A DNA stretch of 37,037 nt. Origin: an uncultured Pelagibacteraceae bacterium (GTDB lineage Bacteria; Pseudomonadota; Alphaproteobacteria; Pelagibacterales; Pelagibacteraceae). This document shows positions 24,819-34,629 of the stretch, one piece after another. The first letter of the stretch is position 1, and every line of letters starts with the position of its first letter. The translations under genes and the position numbers were made by a program. Location: the NCBI GenBank assembly GCA_902604545.1, contig CACKZG010000008.1:1-37037 (forward strand). Direction: 5' to 3'. The notes under the pieces were generated by a model. It did not search any database. It saw nothing but the letters and a program-made list of their open reading frames with translations, and was not told the DNA's origin.

Positions 24819-27800
24819 TTAGTTGATAATTGCTTGAATTTCTTGATTTCTAATTAGATTTAAAGATTTTCTGTCTAATTTACGTGTATTTTTTAATCTA
24901 AATTTAAAAGTATTATCTTCAGTAATTAAATTAATATTTACGATAGTTTTACCTTCATCATTCAAAATTGTGGATATTTTTTCAATTTGTTCTTCAGAAT
25001 TTATCTTGAATGAAACCTCATTTATAGGGCTGTTAAATAAATCTTTTAGTGAGGCTATTTTTTGAACATTTATTCTAGTTAGTCGATTTTCATCATTAGA
25101 AATATTTTTAAATAATGTTAAAATAAGAGAATTACCCTCTTTTAAAATTTCTCTATTTAATTCTAAAACATCAGAAAAAATAAATAGTTCAAATACACTT
25201 GATAAGTCGGTTAATTTTAAAACAGCATAAGAATTTCCTTTTGCAGTTTTTCTTTCTTGAACTTTTAACAATGTTGCAGCTATGTTAGAATCTTTTAAAT
25301 CTTCTTTTGAAATAAAACTTGAATAATCTATTATTTTATAATCATTAAAAATTTCTTTAAATTGATTTAACGGATGATCTGAAATAAAGAAACCTACTGC
25401 TTCAAATTCTTTTGATAATCTTTCTTCAAATTTCCAATCTTCAATTTTAATTACAATATCATCTTTTGTAGTTTCGTCTTCAGCGAATAAATCAATTTGA
25501 TTTACAGATTTATTTTCAAATATATTTTTACTTTTTGCAATTATACCAGGTATAGATTCAAACAAAGCTTGTCTATTTGAATTTAATTTATCAAAAGCAC
25601 CTGCTTTAACTAAACCTTCTAGTTGAAGTTTGTTTATATCTTTTGGATTTACTCTAGATATAAAATCATGAATTGACTTAAATTTTCCATTTAAGGTTCT
25701 TTCTTCAACTATTCTTGATATTGCCTCAAAACCAACAGCTTTAATGCCCCCTAAGGCGTAATAAAATTTATCATCAATTGTTCTAAAATCAGCAAAACAT
25801 TCATTTATATCAGGACGAACAACTTCAACATTTAATCTTTTTAATTCTTCATAAAACTCACTTAATTTATTTTGATTTGATATATCCATGGTCATTGAGG
25901 CTGCAATAAATTCCTTTGGATAGTATGTTTTTAAAAATGCTGTTTGATATGAAATAATTGCATATGCAGCAGCATGACTTTTATTAAAACCATATTCTGC
26001 AAATGGTTCTATTTTTAAAAAAATTCCGGCAGCAACATCCTTTGCTATTCCATTTTTAACAGCTCCAGCAATAAATCCCTGTTTCTGTTTTTCAAGTTCT
26101 GCTCTTTTTTTTTTACCCATTGCTCTTCTCAAAAGATCAGCTTGTCCTGCTGTAAATCCAGATAATTTTTGTGCAATTTGCATTACTTGCTCTTGATAAA
26201 TAATTACTCCATAAGTTGGTTTTAAAATTTCTTCTAAAAGAGGGTGTAAATAATCTGGTTTAAGTTTACCGTGTTTACAATCATTATAAGTTGGAATGTT
26301 GCTCATTGGTCCAGGTCTATATAGAGCAACTAGAGCAATAATATCCTCAATATGATTTGGCTTCATTTGAATTAAAGCTTCTCTCATACCAGCGCTTTCA
26401 ATTTGGAATAAGCCAACTGTTTTACCTGTAGACATTAGATCAAATACTTTTTGATCTTCGTAACTAATTTTTTCTATGTCAAAAGCTTTATATTTTTTTC
26501 TTACAAGTTTTTGTGTGTTACTAATAACTGTAAGTGTTTTTAAACCCAAGAAATCAAATTTTACTAAACCAGCATTTTCAGCTGAGTACATGTCAAATTG
26601 AGTCGATGGTAATAATAGGTCTGCTGATGAATCTTTGTACAACGGAACAACTTCAGTTAGTTTTTTATCTGCAATTACAACTCCTGCAGCATGGGTTGCT
26701 ACGTTTCTGTTAAGTCCCTCTAATTTTAATGATAAATCAGTTAATTTTTTAACTCTCGGATCTTCGTGAATAAGTTTCTGCAATCGTGGTTCGCCAGCAA
26801 TACATTGCGTTAAATTTTGAGGTCTAGATGGATCAAATGGTATCATTTTTGATATAGTATCAACAAAGCCATAAGCTAAACCAAGGACACGTCCTACATC
26901 TCTTATAACCATTCTAGCTTTCAATTTCCCAAAAGTAATAATGTGAGCAACGCTATCTTTGTACTTTGTTGTTAGATATTCAAAAACTTGGTCTCTTTTT
27001 TCTTCACAAAAGTCAATGTCAAAATCAGGCATAGAAATTCTGTCTGGATTTAAAAACCTTTCAAAAATTAAATTAAATTTAATTGGATCAACATCAGTAA
27101 TAGATAAACACCATGCTACTAATGAGCCAGCTCCAGATCCTCTGCCTGGTCCTACAGGAATATCATTATTTTTAGCCCATTTAATATAATCTGAGACAAT
27201 CAAGAAATAACTAGAGTATTTCATTTCAATAATTATTGAAAGCTCATGATTAAGTCTTTGCATATATTCTAAATAAGTAGAATTTGTTTCTAATTCTTCA
27301 TTTTTTATTTCAAATACTGTATTAAATTTTAGCTTTAGTCCCTCTAAAGAATTTTTTTTTAAAATTTCATCTGCATTCCCATCTTTATCACTGCTAATAT
27401 TTGGCAGAATAGGATTTGAAAATGAAGGTCGAAAATTACATCTATAAGGAAAATTGTAATTATTCTCTAAAGCCTCTGGTAAATCAACAAACAATTCTGA
27501 CATTTCAGAATTTGATTTTAAATAATGTTGATCAGTAAATTTTAGTCTATTCTTCTCGTTTACATAAGTTTTATATCCAATGCATATCAATGCATCGTGT
27601 GCTTCATGCATGTCTTTGCTTATATAAAATACTTCGTTTGTTGCAATTATTGGTATTTCTAATTCTGATGATAGTTTTAAATTAAACTTTTCAAATCCAA
27701 CTTCATTTATATCATTATGACGTTGAATTTCTATATAAAATCTATCACCAAATGATTTTTTAATTTGATCATAAAGATTATGAATTTCAGTGAATTTTCC

Positions 27801-28235
27801 TTTCTCAAATAATTTACCAAATAGTCCAAAAACAGTTCCAGAAAAAATAGCAACACCTTCTGAATTTAGCAAAAGATCTTTAAATTCTACATGTGGTTCA
27901 GATAATTCATCATTTTTAAGATAAGATGAAGATGAAAGATTAATTATGTTTTTATAGCCAGCCTCATTTAAAGCAAATAAGGGAAGTAATCCTATTGTAT
28001 CCCCATTTTTAAAATTAATTTGTGTTCCAATGATTGGTTGTGTACCTGATTTAGAAATTTTTTCAGCAAACTCTAAAGCTCCACATAAATTTGTAGTGTC
28101 ACATAAACCTAAAGATTTTAATTTGCTATTTTTAGAATAATCTTGCAGGTCATCAATTTTAACAGCGCCTTCACAAATTGAATATTGAGTATGAATTTTT
28201 AAGTGATTAAAATTTTGAAAGTGAGACTCAAGCAT
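24819..28235 (-). CDS. dnaE: DNA polymerase III alpha subunit
   Basis: Replicative DNA polymerase (family C). The 1138 residues are full length for the DnaE1 type. Domains in order: PHP (1 to about 270; FNHLKIHTQYSICEGA), palm/fingers (about 290-830) with catalytic D406 and D408 in MPDFDIDF and D561 in LVKFDFLGL, GPGRGSGAGSLVAW (363-375), GLFQIES and LYRPGPM; then the helix-hairpin-helix, OB-fold and tau-binding C-terminus. It is followed by rpsB after 130 nt and overlaps lolD by 8 nt. The MLESHFQNFNHLKIHTQYS start agrees with other DnaE N-termini. Confidence 0.98.
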   Translation of the reverse strand: MLESHFQNFNHLKIHTQYSICEGAVKIDDLQDYSKNSKLKSLGLCDTTNLCGALEFAEKISKSGTQPIIGTQINFKNGDTIGLLPLFALNEAGYKNIINLSSSSYLKNDELSEPHVEFKDLLLNSEGVAIFSGTVFGLFGKLFEKGKFTEIHNLYDQIKKSFGDRFYIEIQRHNDINEVGFEKFNLKLSSELEIPIIATNEVFYISKDMHEAHDALICIGYKTYVNEKNRLKFTDQHYLKSNSEMSELFVDLPEALENNYNFPYRCNFRPSFSNPILPNISSDKDGNADEILKKNSLEGLKLKFNTVFEIKNEELETNSTYLEYMQRLNHELSIIIEMKYSSYFLIVSDYIKWAKNNDIPVGPGRGSGAGSLVAWCLSITDVDPIKFNLIFERFLNPDRISMPDFDIDFCEEKRDQVFEYLTTKYKDSVAHIITFGKLKARMVIRDVGRVLGLAYGFVDTISKMIPFDPSRPQNLTQCIAGEPRLQKLIHEDPRVKKLTDLSLKLEGLNRNVATHAAGVVIADKKLTEVVPLYKDSSADLLLPSTQFDMYSAENAGLVKFDFLGLKTLTVISNTQKLVRKKYKAFDIEKISYEDQKVFDLMSTGKTVGLFQIESAGMREALIQMKPNHIEDIIALVALYRPGPMSNIPTYNDCKHGKLKPDYLHPLLEEILKPTYGVIIYQEQVMQIAQKLSGFTAGQADLLRRAMGKKKRAELEKQKQGFIAGAVKNGIAKDVAAGIFLKIEPFAEYGFNKSHAAAYAIISYQTAFLKTYYPKEFIAASMTMDISNQNKLSEFYEELKRLNVEVVRPDINECFADFRTIDDKFYYALGGIKAVGFEAISRIVEERTLNGKFKSIHDFISRVNPKDINKLQLEGLVKAGAFDKLNSNRQALFESIPGIIAKSKNIFENKSVNQIDLFAEDETTKDDIVIKIEDWKFEERLSKEFEAVGFFISDHPLNQFKEIFNDYKIIDYSSFISKEDLKDSNIAATLLKVQERKTAKGNSYAVLKLTDLSSVFELFIFSDVLELNREILKEGNSLILTLFKNISNDENRLTRINVQKIASLKDLFNSPINEVSFKINSEEQIEKISTILNDEGKTIVNINLITEDNTFKFRLKNTRKLDRKSLNLIRNQEIQAIIN

Positions 28236-28905
28236 AAGATGATTTTATACCACCATCTCTCATCTCCAATAGGTAATCTGCTTTTTTTGCAAAAAATCTA
28301 TTATGAGTTGCAAATATAATTATTCTGTCTGATCTTTTTTGATTTTTTAAAAGTTTAAAAATATCTTTAGCCGTATTGATATCCAAACTACCAGTTGGTT
28401 CATCAGCTAATATAATTTGGGGATCGTTAATAATTGCTCTTGCTATTGCCACCCTTTGAGCTTCACCACCAGACAGTTGTGAAGGAAAATGATTTAATCT
28501 GTTTGAAAGTCCAATTTTTTTTAACAATTTTTCAGCTTTAGAAATTGCTAATTTTTTGTCGTTATTAACAGATAAAGCTGCAAAATAAACATTTTCCAGC
28601 GCTGTAAAATCAGAAAGAAGATTATTTTCTTGATAAATAATACCTATTTTTTTTGATCTAAATAAATCGTTTTTTTCATTATGATTGAAATTAATCTCAA
28701 CTTTATCATACTTAACCGTACCCGATGTTGGTTTATCAATTAAAGAAATTAAATTTAATAAAGTTGATTTTCCTGAACCAGATGGCCCCATTATTGCGTA
28801 AATTTTGCCTAGCTTAAATTTTCTAGATAGACCTCTTAATACATTAATTTTTTTTTCGGTAGTAAAACTTTTTCGTATATTGTTTAGTTCTAAAAAATTA
28901 TTCAT
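28228..28905 (-). CDS. lolD: Lipoprotein-releasing ABC transporter ATPase
   Basis: ATP-binding subunit of the Lol complex that extracts outer-membrane lipoproteins from the inner membrane. The 225 residues contain Walker A GPSGSGKST (40-48), the Q-loop YQENNLL (91-97), signature LSGGEAQR (144-151), Walker B ILADEPTGSLD (165-175) and the H-loop ATHN. The spacing and ALENV...PSQLSGGEAQRVAIARA fit the LolD/MacB subfamily. It overlaps lolC/E by 8 nt upstream and dnaE by 8 nt downstream. Confidence 0.95.
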   Translation of the reverse strand: MNNFLELNNIRKSFTTEKKINVLRGLSRKFKLGKIYAIMGPSGSGKSTLLNLISLIDKPTSGTVKYDKVEINFNHNEKNDLFRSKKIGIIYQENNLLSDFTALENVYFAALSVNNDKKLAISKAEKLLKKIGLSNRLNHFPSQLSGGEAQRVAIARAIINDPQIILADEPTGSLDINTAKDIFKLLKNQKRSDRIIIFATHNRFFAKKADYLLEMRDGGIKSSYA

Positions 28906-30109
28906 ACTTCAGCGATTTTATTGGATCCATTTTTGCAGCTTTGAAAGCTGGAAAGATTGAAACTATTATTGTTATTAATATTGAACAAATTGTTATGATT
29001 GCTATGGAATTGATATTTATTTCTGATGGCATTTTGCTTAAAAAATATATTTCTTCAGGAAATAAAGTAATATTAAAAGTTGAACTTAAAAATTGCCTAA
29101 AGTTTTCAATGTAAAGTGAAAAAGTAACACCTAAAAAAATTCCAAAAATTGTTGCTGAGGTTCCGATCGTAACACCAACAAGAAAAAAAATTTTAATTAT
29201 AGATTTATTTAAAACTCCAATAGATTTTAAAATTGCAATATCTCGAGTTTTATTTTTAACTAAAATTGTTAAACCTGAAATTATATTAAAAGCAGCCACA
29301 ATAATAATTAAAGATAAAATAATAAACATGACATTTCTCTCAACTTTAAGTGCTGAAAATAATGAACTATTCATATCAGCCCATGTATATACAAATGCAT
29401 CAGGGTATAGTTTCATCATCTTTTCTTTATGATCTTCTATATTTTTTGGATCATTAAAATAATACTCTGTAAATCTGTCATCTCTATTTTTGTCAAAAAA
29501 ATCTTCTAATGTGTTTAAATTTATATAAGCAATATTTTCATCATATTCTGATAATCCACTTTCAAATATTGAGATTATAAGAAATAGTTTTTGCTTTGGT
29601 AAAGACCCAACTAACGTTTGAACTCCTGAAGGTGAAGTAATTGAAACCTCATCTCCAATATCTAATCCTAAGATATTACTTAAATCTCGGCCAATAGAAA
29701 TTGTATTTTCATTTAAATTATTAGAACCAAAAAAACTATCATTATTTGAAATTTCTAGATCTTTAAAATCTTTTTCCAAATAACCTTTTAGTAAAACTCC
29801 TTTGGTGCCATTCTTGTGAAAAATAACTGCTTCTCCTTCATTTGATAAAACGCCTTTAGCAAAATCTTTATCTGACAAGGAAGATAACGGTTTATCGTAA
29901 TGTTTGACAACTGCATGAGCATTAAAGCCAACTATCTTGTCAATTAATTCAGTTCTAAATCCATTCATGACAGACATCACAATGATAAGAACTGCAACAC
30001 CGAGACTTATGCCAATAAAAGAAAAAATTGATATAACATTCAAAAAGCCATCTTTTTTTCTGGCTTTTAAAAATCTAAAAGTAATTTCTTTTTCTAAAGT
30101 AGAAATCAA
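28898..30109 (-). CDS. Lipoprotein-releasing permease LolC/LolE-type (LolF-like)
   Basis: Membrane subunit partnering LolD. The 403 residues have an N-terminal ERFLKARKK-like start (ITFRFLKARKKDGFLNVISIFS), four predicted helices at about 24-48, 258-284, 304-332 and 367-388, a large periplasmic domain between the first two, and the FtsX-type motifs KTRDIAILKSIGV (287-299) and AFKAAKMDPIKSLKYE at the C-terminus. Only one permease gene is present beside lolD, so it probably acts as a homodimer as proposed for LolF in organisms without separate LolC and LolE. It overlaps proS by 4 nt. Confidence 0.92.
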   Translation of the reverse strand: MISTLEKEITFRFLKARKKDGFLNVISIFSFIGISLGVAVLIIVMSVMNGFRTELIDKIVGFNAHAVVKHYDKPLSSLSDKDFAKGVLSNEGEAVIFHKNGTKGVLLKGYLEKDFKDLEISNNDSFFGSNNLNENTISIGRDLSNILGLDIGDEVSITSPSGVQTLVGSLPKQKLFLIISIFESGLSEYDENIAYINLNTLEDFFDKNRDDRFTEYYFNDPKNIEDHKEKMMKLYPDAFVYTWADMNSSLFSALKVERNVMFIILSLIIIVAAFNIISGLTILVKNKTRDIAILKSIGVLNKSIIKIFFLVGVTIGTSATIFGIFLGVTFSLYIENFRQFLSSTFNITLFPEEIYFLSKMPSEININSIAIITICSILITIIVSIFPAFKAAKMDPIKSLKYE

Positions 30110-31440
30110 ATTGAATTTTTTTGTTTAGTTATAATTTCTATAATTTTACCTAGCGGTAAATTTTGAGTTTCTTCACCAGTTTCCTTAAACTCCAATAAAT
30201 CGCCTTCACTTTTCTTACCGATAATAATTTGATACGGAGCACCAATTAAATTCATTTTTTTAATTTTAGATGAAAAATTTTCATCTGTGTCATCAATAAT
30301 TGCATCAATATTATTTTTTAGTAATTCTTTATTAATATTATTTGCTTTATCTAAAGCTGATGTGTCATTTTTATTTATCATAGGTATTATAGCAATATCA
30401 TAAGGAGCAACAGACAATGGCCATTTCATGATTTCATTTTTGTCGTCATATTTTGCCTCAATTATAGCCCCTACTAACCTTGATACACCAATTCCATAAG
30501 AACCCATTTTAACAAAATCTTTCTTTCCTCCTGGTAAATCAACTGATGCACCCATAGGTTTTGAATACTTGTCACCAAAATAAAATATATGACCTACTTC
30601 GATACCTTTTGTAATCAATTGATTTTCCTTAGAAACAATTTTTTCAAACTCTTCTTTATTAAACTTTTCATCAGTTACAGCATAAAATTGTTCATATTTT
30701 TTTCTCATACTTTCCAATGATACTTTTTCTATTTCAGTATCATCACTATCAAGATCGAATATTCTTTTATCTGTGAAAATTTTACTTTCTCCTGTATCAG
30801 CAAGAATAATAAATTCATGAGATAAGTTTCCACCTATAGGTCCTGTATCAGCAGCCATGGGTATTGCTGTCAAAGATAATCTTTTAAATGTTCTTAAATA
30901 GGAAAGAAAAAATTTATTATAAGAATAAAAAGCTTCTTCATCTGATACATCAAATGAATAGGCATCTTTCATATAAAACTCTCTACCACGCATAATTCCA
31001 AATCTAGGTCTAATTTCATCTCTGAACTTCCATTGAATATGATACATAAGTTGTGGGAGTGATTTATAAGATTTTATTGAAGATCTAAAAATTTCAGTGA
31101 CTTGCTCTTCATTGGTTGGTCCATATAACATTTCTCTATTTTGACGGTCGGTTATTCTTAACATCTCTTCACCATAATCGTCATAACGACCACTTTCTTT
31201 CCAAATTTCGCTGGATTGAATTGTTGGCATTAATATTTCTTGAGCTCCAATTTTGTTTTGTTCTTGTCTGACAATGTCTTCTATTTTTTTCATTACTTTA
31301 AAACCTAAAGGTAACCATGAATAAATTCCTGCAGAAGCTTGCTTAATCATACCTACTCTCAACATCAATTGATGAGATTTAATTTTTGCTTCTGAAGGAT
31401 TATTTTTTAATATTGGTATAAATGAATTTGATAAAAGCAT
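30106..31440 (-). CDS. proS: Prolyl-tRNA synthetase, short alphaproteobacterial type
   Basis: Class II synthetase charging tRNA-Pro. The 444 residues show motif 1 around RQEQNKIGAQEILMPTIQ, motif 2 HIQWKFRDEIRPRFGIMRGREFYMKDAYSF (135-163), ADTGPIGGNLSHEF, and motif 3 GSYGIGVSRLVGAI. At about 130 residues shorter than the E. coli enzyme, it lacks the INS editing domain; the short form is known from Alphaproteobacteria, which may use a separate trans-editing factor. It lies between a DUF1467 gene (1-nt gap) and lolC/E (4-nt overlap), the standard order. Confidence 0.96.
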   Translation of the reverse strand: MLLSNSFIPILKNNPSEAKIKSHQLMLRVGMIKQASAGIYSWLPLGFKVMKKIEDIVRQEQNKIGAQEILMPTIQSSEIWKESGRYDDYGEEMLRITDRQNREMLYGPTNEEQVTEIFRSSIKSYKSLPQLMYHIQWKFRDEIRPRFGIMRGREFYMKDAYSFDVSDEEAFYSYNKFFLSYLRTFKRLSLTAIPMAADTGPIGGNLSHEFIILADTGESKIFTDKRIFDLDSDDTEIEKVSLESMRKKYEQFYAVTDEKFNKEEFEKIVSKENQLITKGIEVGHIFYFGDKYSKPMGASVDLPGGKKDFVKMGSYGIGVSRLVGAIIEAKYDDKNEIMKWPLSVAPYDIAIIPMINKNDTSALDKANNINKELLKNNIDAIIDDTDENFSSKIKKMNLIGAPYQIIIGKKSEGDLLEFKETGEETQNLPLGKIIEIITKQKNSI

Positions 31441-31441
31441 C

Positions 31442-31687
31442 TTAATTAATCATATTTCTTAAATTTAAATATTCAAATTTAATTAATAAGTAAATTATTA
31501 TGAAAATGACAGTAGTAATTCCAGTGCAATAAAGGAATTTTTTCACCATTTTTGGATTTTCTGGTGAGCCAGGATCCTCACCGTCTATTTTTACAGTCTT
31601 TGTTCGATTCACATCAATAGGTAAAATAGCAAAAAAAACTATCCACCATATAATTATATAGATAATAGCTAAGCCTGTTGCGCTCAT
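31442..31687 (-). CDS. DUF1467 family small membrane protein
   Basis: An 81-residue protein with two predicted membrane helices, about 6-24 (LAIIYIIIWWIVFFAILPI) and about 51-69 (FLYCTGITTVIFIIIYLLI), joined by a polar loop GEDPGSPENPKMVKKF. The LPI ending of helix 1 and the DPGSPENP-M loop are the recognisable family features. Function is unknown. It lies between rnj (1-nt overlap) and proS, the fixed alphaproteobacterial position for this family, so it is a real gene despite its size. Confidence 0.88.
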   Translation of the reverse strand: MSATGLAIIYIIIWWIVFFAILPIDVNRTKTVKIDGEDPGSPENPKMVKKFLYCTGITTVIFIIIYLLIKFEYLNLRNMIN

Positions 31688-33345
31688 TAAATTCTTACTA
31701 AATTGATATTGGTAAAAGGTTTTTTTCCTGTTCTCTCTTTAGAAAATTTTCTACAGGCAATTTTTAATGCATCAATAAGATTGTGTTCTTGTTGTTTGCT
31801 TCCAATTTTAAAAGTTCTAGAGGTTTTCTCTATTTCCTCTTCTAATCCATAAACAAAATCATCTCGATCATCTACAGGTAAACCACGAAATGAAAGTATA
31901 GGGTTATTATGTATGTTTCCTTTAGGTGTAATCATTATTGTTACCTCAAGATATCCATTAGCACTTAAATTTTTCCTATCTTTTATGGATTGTGAGTCTG
32001 GATCAACGCTTATATTACCATCTAAATAAAGTCTGCCGCTCGGGGCCTTGTCATATACTTCAGGTTTTTCACCTGGATATAACTTAACAATATCACCATT
32101 TTCGACTTGAACTGGATGTGCCACTTGCATTTCTTTTGCAAAATTAATGTGTTCTATCATGTGTCTATGTTCACCGTGTACAGGTATTACACATCTAGGT
32201 TTTACCCATTGATACATCTCTTTAAGGTCTTCTCTATTTGGATGCCCAGAAACATGAACAAACTCGGTTTCTTCAGATATTACTTCTATTCCATCCTTAA
32301 CAAGTTGGTTGTGAAGTTTATAAAGTTTTTTTTCATTACCAGGTATGATTTTTGAAGAAAAAATGACAGCATCATCTTTTTCAATAAAAACATCTGGATG
32401 AACATAACTAGAAATTCTCATCATTGCACCCATTGGTTCTCCCTGGCTTCCAGTACATAAATACACAATTTTTTCTCTTGAAAAATTTTTAGCATCTCTT
32501 GGATCAATTGGCTCAATCGTATTTTTTAAATATCCACATTGACGTGCAGCTTTATAAATTCGATGCATTGATCTTCCAACTAAAGAGATTTGTCTTCCTG
32601 TTTGTTCTGCACAATAAAAAGCTGTCTCCATTCTAGCTACGTTTGAAGCAAAAGACGTTATAATAATTCTTTTTTTTAGTCGAGACATAACGTTTAACAT
32701 ATTTTTTCTTACATCTAATTCTGAACCTGATCTGCCAGCGCTAAAAACATTTGTTGAGTCGCAAATCATTGCCAGCACACCTTCTTCACCAATTTCCTTC
32801 AATCTTTTTTCGTTTATATTGTCTCCAATCAAAGGATTTGGATCTACTTTCCAATCTCCAGTATGCAAAATAACTCCTGCAGGAGTTTTTATTCTAAGTC
32901 CGTTTGGTTCTAATATAGAATGAGTTAAAGTAATGTATTCAATTTCAAATGGATTCAAAGAAACCTTTCCATTTAGCTCAACAATCTGTAAATCATTGGT
33001 TATATCGATTTGTTTTTCTCTAAACTTTTCTCGAATTAATACAGCAGTGAAAGGAGTTGCAAAAATTTTACATTGTAATTTTGGCCATAGATGAGCAATT
33101 GCACCTATATGATCCTCGTGAGCATGTGTTAAAACTATTCCTAATAAATTATCTTTTCTTTCAACTATAAACCCTGGATCTGGATAAATTAAATCAACAC
33201 CTGGAATAGTATCATCTGCAAATGTTACCCCTATGTCGACTATAATCCATTTATGATCACTAGGCTGTCCATAGCCGAATAAATTCATGTTCATGCCTAT
33301 TTCACCTGATCCACCTAAGGGACAAAATAATAGTTCATCTTTCAT
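31687..33345 (-). CDS. rnj: Ribonuclease J
   Basis: Metallo-beta-lactamase/beta-CASP ribonuclease with endo- and 5'-exonuclease activity, involved in mRNA decay and rRNA maturation. The 552 residues carry the metal motif HAHEDH (74-79), GGSGEIGMN near the N-terminus, ICDSTNVFSAGRSGSE, IITSFASNVARM, CTGSQGEPMGAM and the C-terminal HVSGHPNREDLKEMYQWVKPRCVIPVHGEHRH with further metal and RNA-binding histidines. It overlaps DUF1467 by 1 nt and follows coaX by 4 nt. The coaX-rnj-DUF1467-proS order is typical. Confidence 0.96.
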   Translation of the reverse strand: MKDELLFCPLGGSGEIGMNMNLFGYGQPSDHKWIIVDIGVTFADDTIPGVDLIYPDPGFIVERKDNLLGIVLTHAHEDHIGAIAHLWPKLQCKIFATPFTAVLIREKFREKQIDITNDLQIVELNGKVSLNPFEIEYITLTHSILEPNGLRIKTPAGVILHTGDWKVDPNPLIGDNINEKRLKEIGEEGVLAMICDSTNVFSAGRSGSELDVRKNMLNVMSRLKKRIIITSFASNVARMETAFYCAEQTGRQISLVGRSMHRIYKAARQCGYLKNTIEPIDPRDAKNFSREKIVYLCTGSQGEPMGAMMRISSYVHPDVFIEKDDAVIFSSKIIPGNEKKLYKLHNQLVKDGIEVISEETEFVHVSGHPNREDLKEMYQWVKPRCVIPVHGEHRHMIEHINFAKEMQVAHPVQVENGDIVKLYPGEKPEVYDKAPSGRLYLDGNISVDPDSQSIKDRKNLSANGYLEVTIMITPKGNIHNNPILSFRGLPVDDRDDFVYGLEEEIEKTSRTFKIGSKQQEHNLIDALKIACRKFSKERTGKKPFTNINLVRI

Positions 33346-33349
33346 ATTA

Positions 33350-34093
33350 TTAGATCAATTTTGAAATCTTTATTAAGCCTTTAATTGTAATATCTTGGTT
33401 GTGACTTGCTTTCGTTTTTATTGAATTTTTAAATAATTTTGAAAATCCACCAGTAATAACTACTTTAAAAGATTTTCTGGTCTCTTTCTTAATTAAATTA
33501 ATAATATTGTCAATTAAACCTGCATAACCCCAAAAAAACCCTGATCTAACAGCTGAGATTGTATTGTTACCAATGACTTTATTAATCTTTTTTAAATCTA
33601 TTTTTGGTATCAAGGTTGCTTTGTCAGACAAGGTATTAAGAGATAATCTAACACCCGGGGCAATAATTCCTCCATAATAAGTATTTTTAATTAGTACATC
33701 AAAAGTTGTTGCTGTACCAAAATCCAAAATTATAAAATTATTTTTATCGTTCATTAAACTTATAGCATTAGTAATTCTATCTGAGCCTACCTGTTTATAA
33801 TCTACTTTGATTTTTATAAGTGATTTTAAGTTTAATTTTTTAACCTCATAGCATTTTAATTTAACTTTTTTCGATAAAAATTTATTAATTATAGAGAAAG
33901 TTTTTGGAACAACACTACAAAATAATATTTTTTCAATTTTATTTAATTGAATTTTATTTTTTTTAAATAAAATATTAAGCTGCTTGTTGTTTATAGATTT
34001 TGATAAAAAAGTAATTTTTTTTTTAATTTTATTATTTTTAGAAACAATACATAATTTTGTTTCAGTATTACCAATATCACCTAGAATATACAT
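33350..34093 (-). CDS. coaX: Type III pantothenate kinase
   Basis: First step of coenzyme A synthesis from pantothenate, ASKHA fold. The 247 residues have ILGDIGNTETKLCI with D6 in the phosphate loop, VGSDRITNAI (D105 is the candidate catalytic base), and the second phosphate motif ILDFGTATTFDVL (D124), followed by GGIIAPGVRLSLNTL and VITGGFSK. Type III enzymes are not CoA-inhibited, so supply would be set at expression level. It shares one base with birA, a common pairing. Confidence 0.95.
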   Translation of the reverse strand: MYILGDIGNTETKLCIVSKNNKIKKKITFLSKSINNKQLNILFKKNKIQLNKIEKILFCSVVPKTFSIINKFLSKKVKLKCYEVKKLNLKSLIKIKVDYKQVGSDRITNAISLMNDKNNFIILDFGTATTFDVLIKNTYYGGIIAPGVRLSLNTLSDKATLIPKIDLKKINKVIGNNTISAVRSGFFWGYAGLIDNIINLIKKETRKSFKVVITGGFSKLFKNSIKTKASHNQDITIKGLIKISKLI

Positions 34094-34629
34094 TATTTAA
34101 TTTTATATAGTTTAGATAAATTTTTTTCAAAAAGTTGTTTTAGTTTATTTTCTACAATTAATTTACTAATACTTTTTTTAGTTACCTCTTGCAAGTTTGT
34201 GGCGGAATAATTCCTTATAATTGGATTTTTTTTAATATTTATGCCTATACCAGTAATTAAAAATTTTTTATTTCTTACAAATATGACTTCTTGTAAAATG
34301 CCACTAATTTTTTTTTTATTAATTAATAAATCATTTGGTTTTTTAAATAAAATTTTTTTACTTGTAAATAAAGAGAGTAATTTTTTGACTAAAAGACAAT
34401 TGATTTTTGTTATAGTGTTAATCGATAGCTTCGTTTTATTAAGTTCATTGAAAAAAGAGACAAATAAATTTCCTTTTGATGATATCCATTTTCTTCCATA
34501 CTGTCCTCTACCATTTATTTGTGTTTCAGCAACAACCATACCTAATTTGTGTTTAGTTTCTTTAATAATTCTTATTGCAGTATTGTTTGTGCTTTTAACT
34601 TTTTTAAATTTAAATTTTTTAAATTTCAT
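34093..34629 (-). CDS. birA: Biotin-acetyl-CoA-carboxylase ligase, minimal form
   Basis: Attaches biotin to the carboxyl carrier protein. The 178-residue protein has only the catalytic domain: GRGQYGRKW (40-48, biotinyl-AMP loop), GNLFVSFF, KKPNDLL (96-102), KKISGILQEV and ITGIGINIKKNP. K96 corresponds to the key lysine of the KWPND motif in BirA; the following Trp is Lys here. The N-terminal repressor HTH and the C-terminal SH3-like domain are both absent, so it should not act as a transcriptional repressor. It shares one base each with nuoN and coaX. Confidence 0.9.
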   Translation of the reverse strand: MKFKKFKFKKVKSTNNTAIRIIKETKHKLGMVVAETQINGRGQYGRKWISSKGNLFVSFFNELNKTKLSINTITKINCLLVKKLLSLFTSKKILFKKPNDLLINKKKISGILQEVIFVRNKKFLITGIGINIKKNPIIRNYSATNLQEVTKKSISKLIVENKLKQLFEKNLSKLYKIK

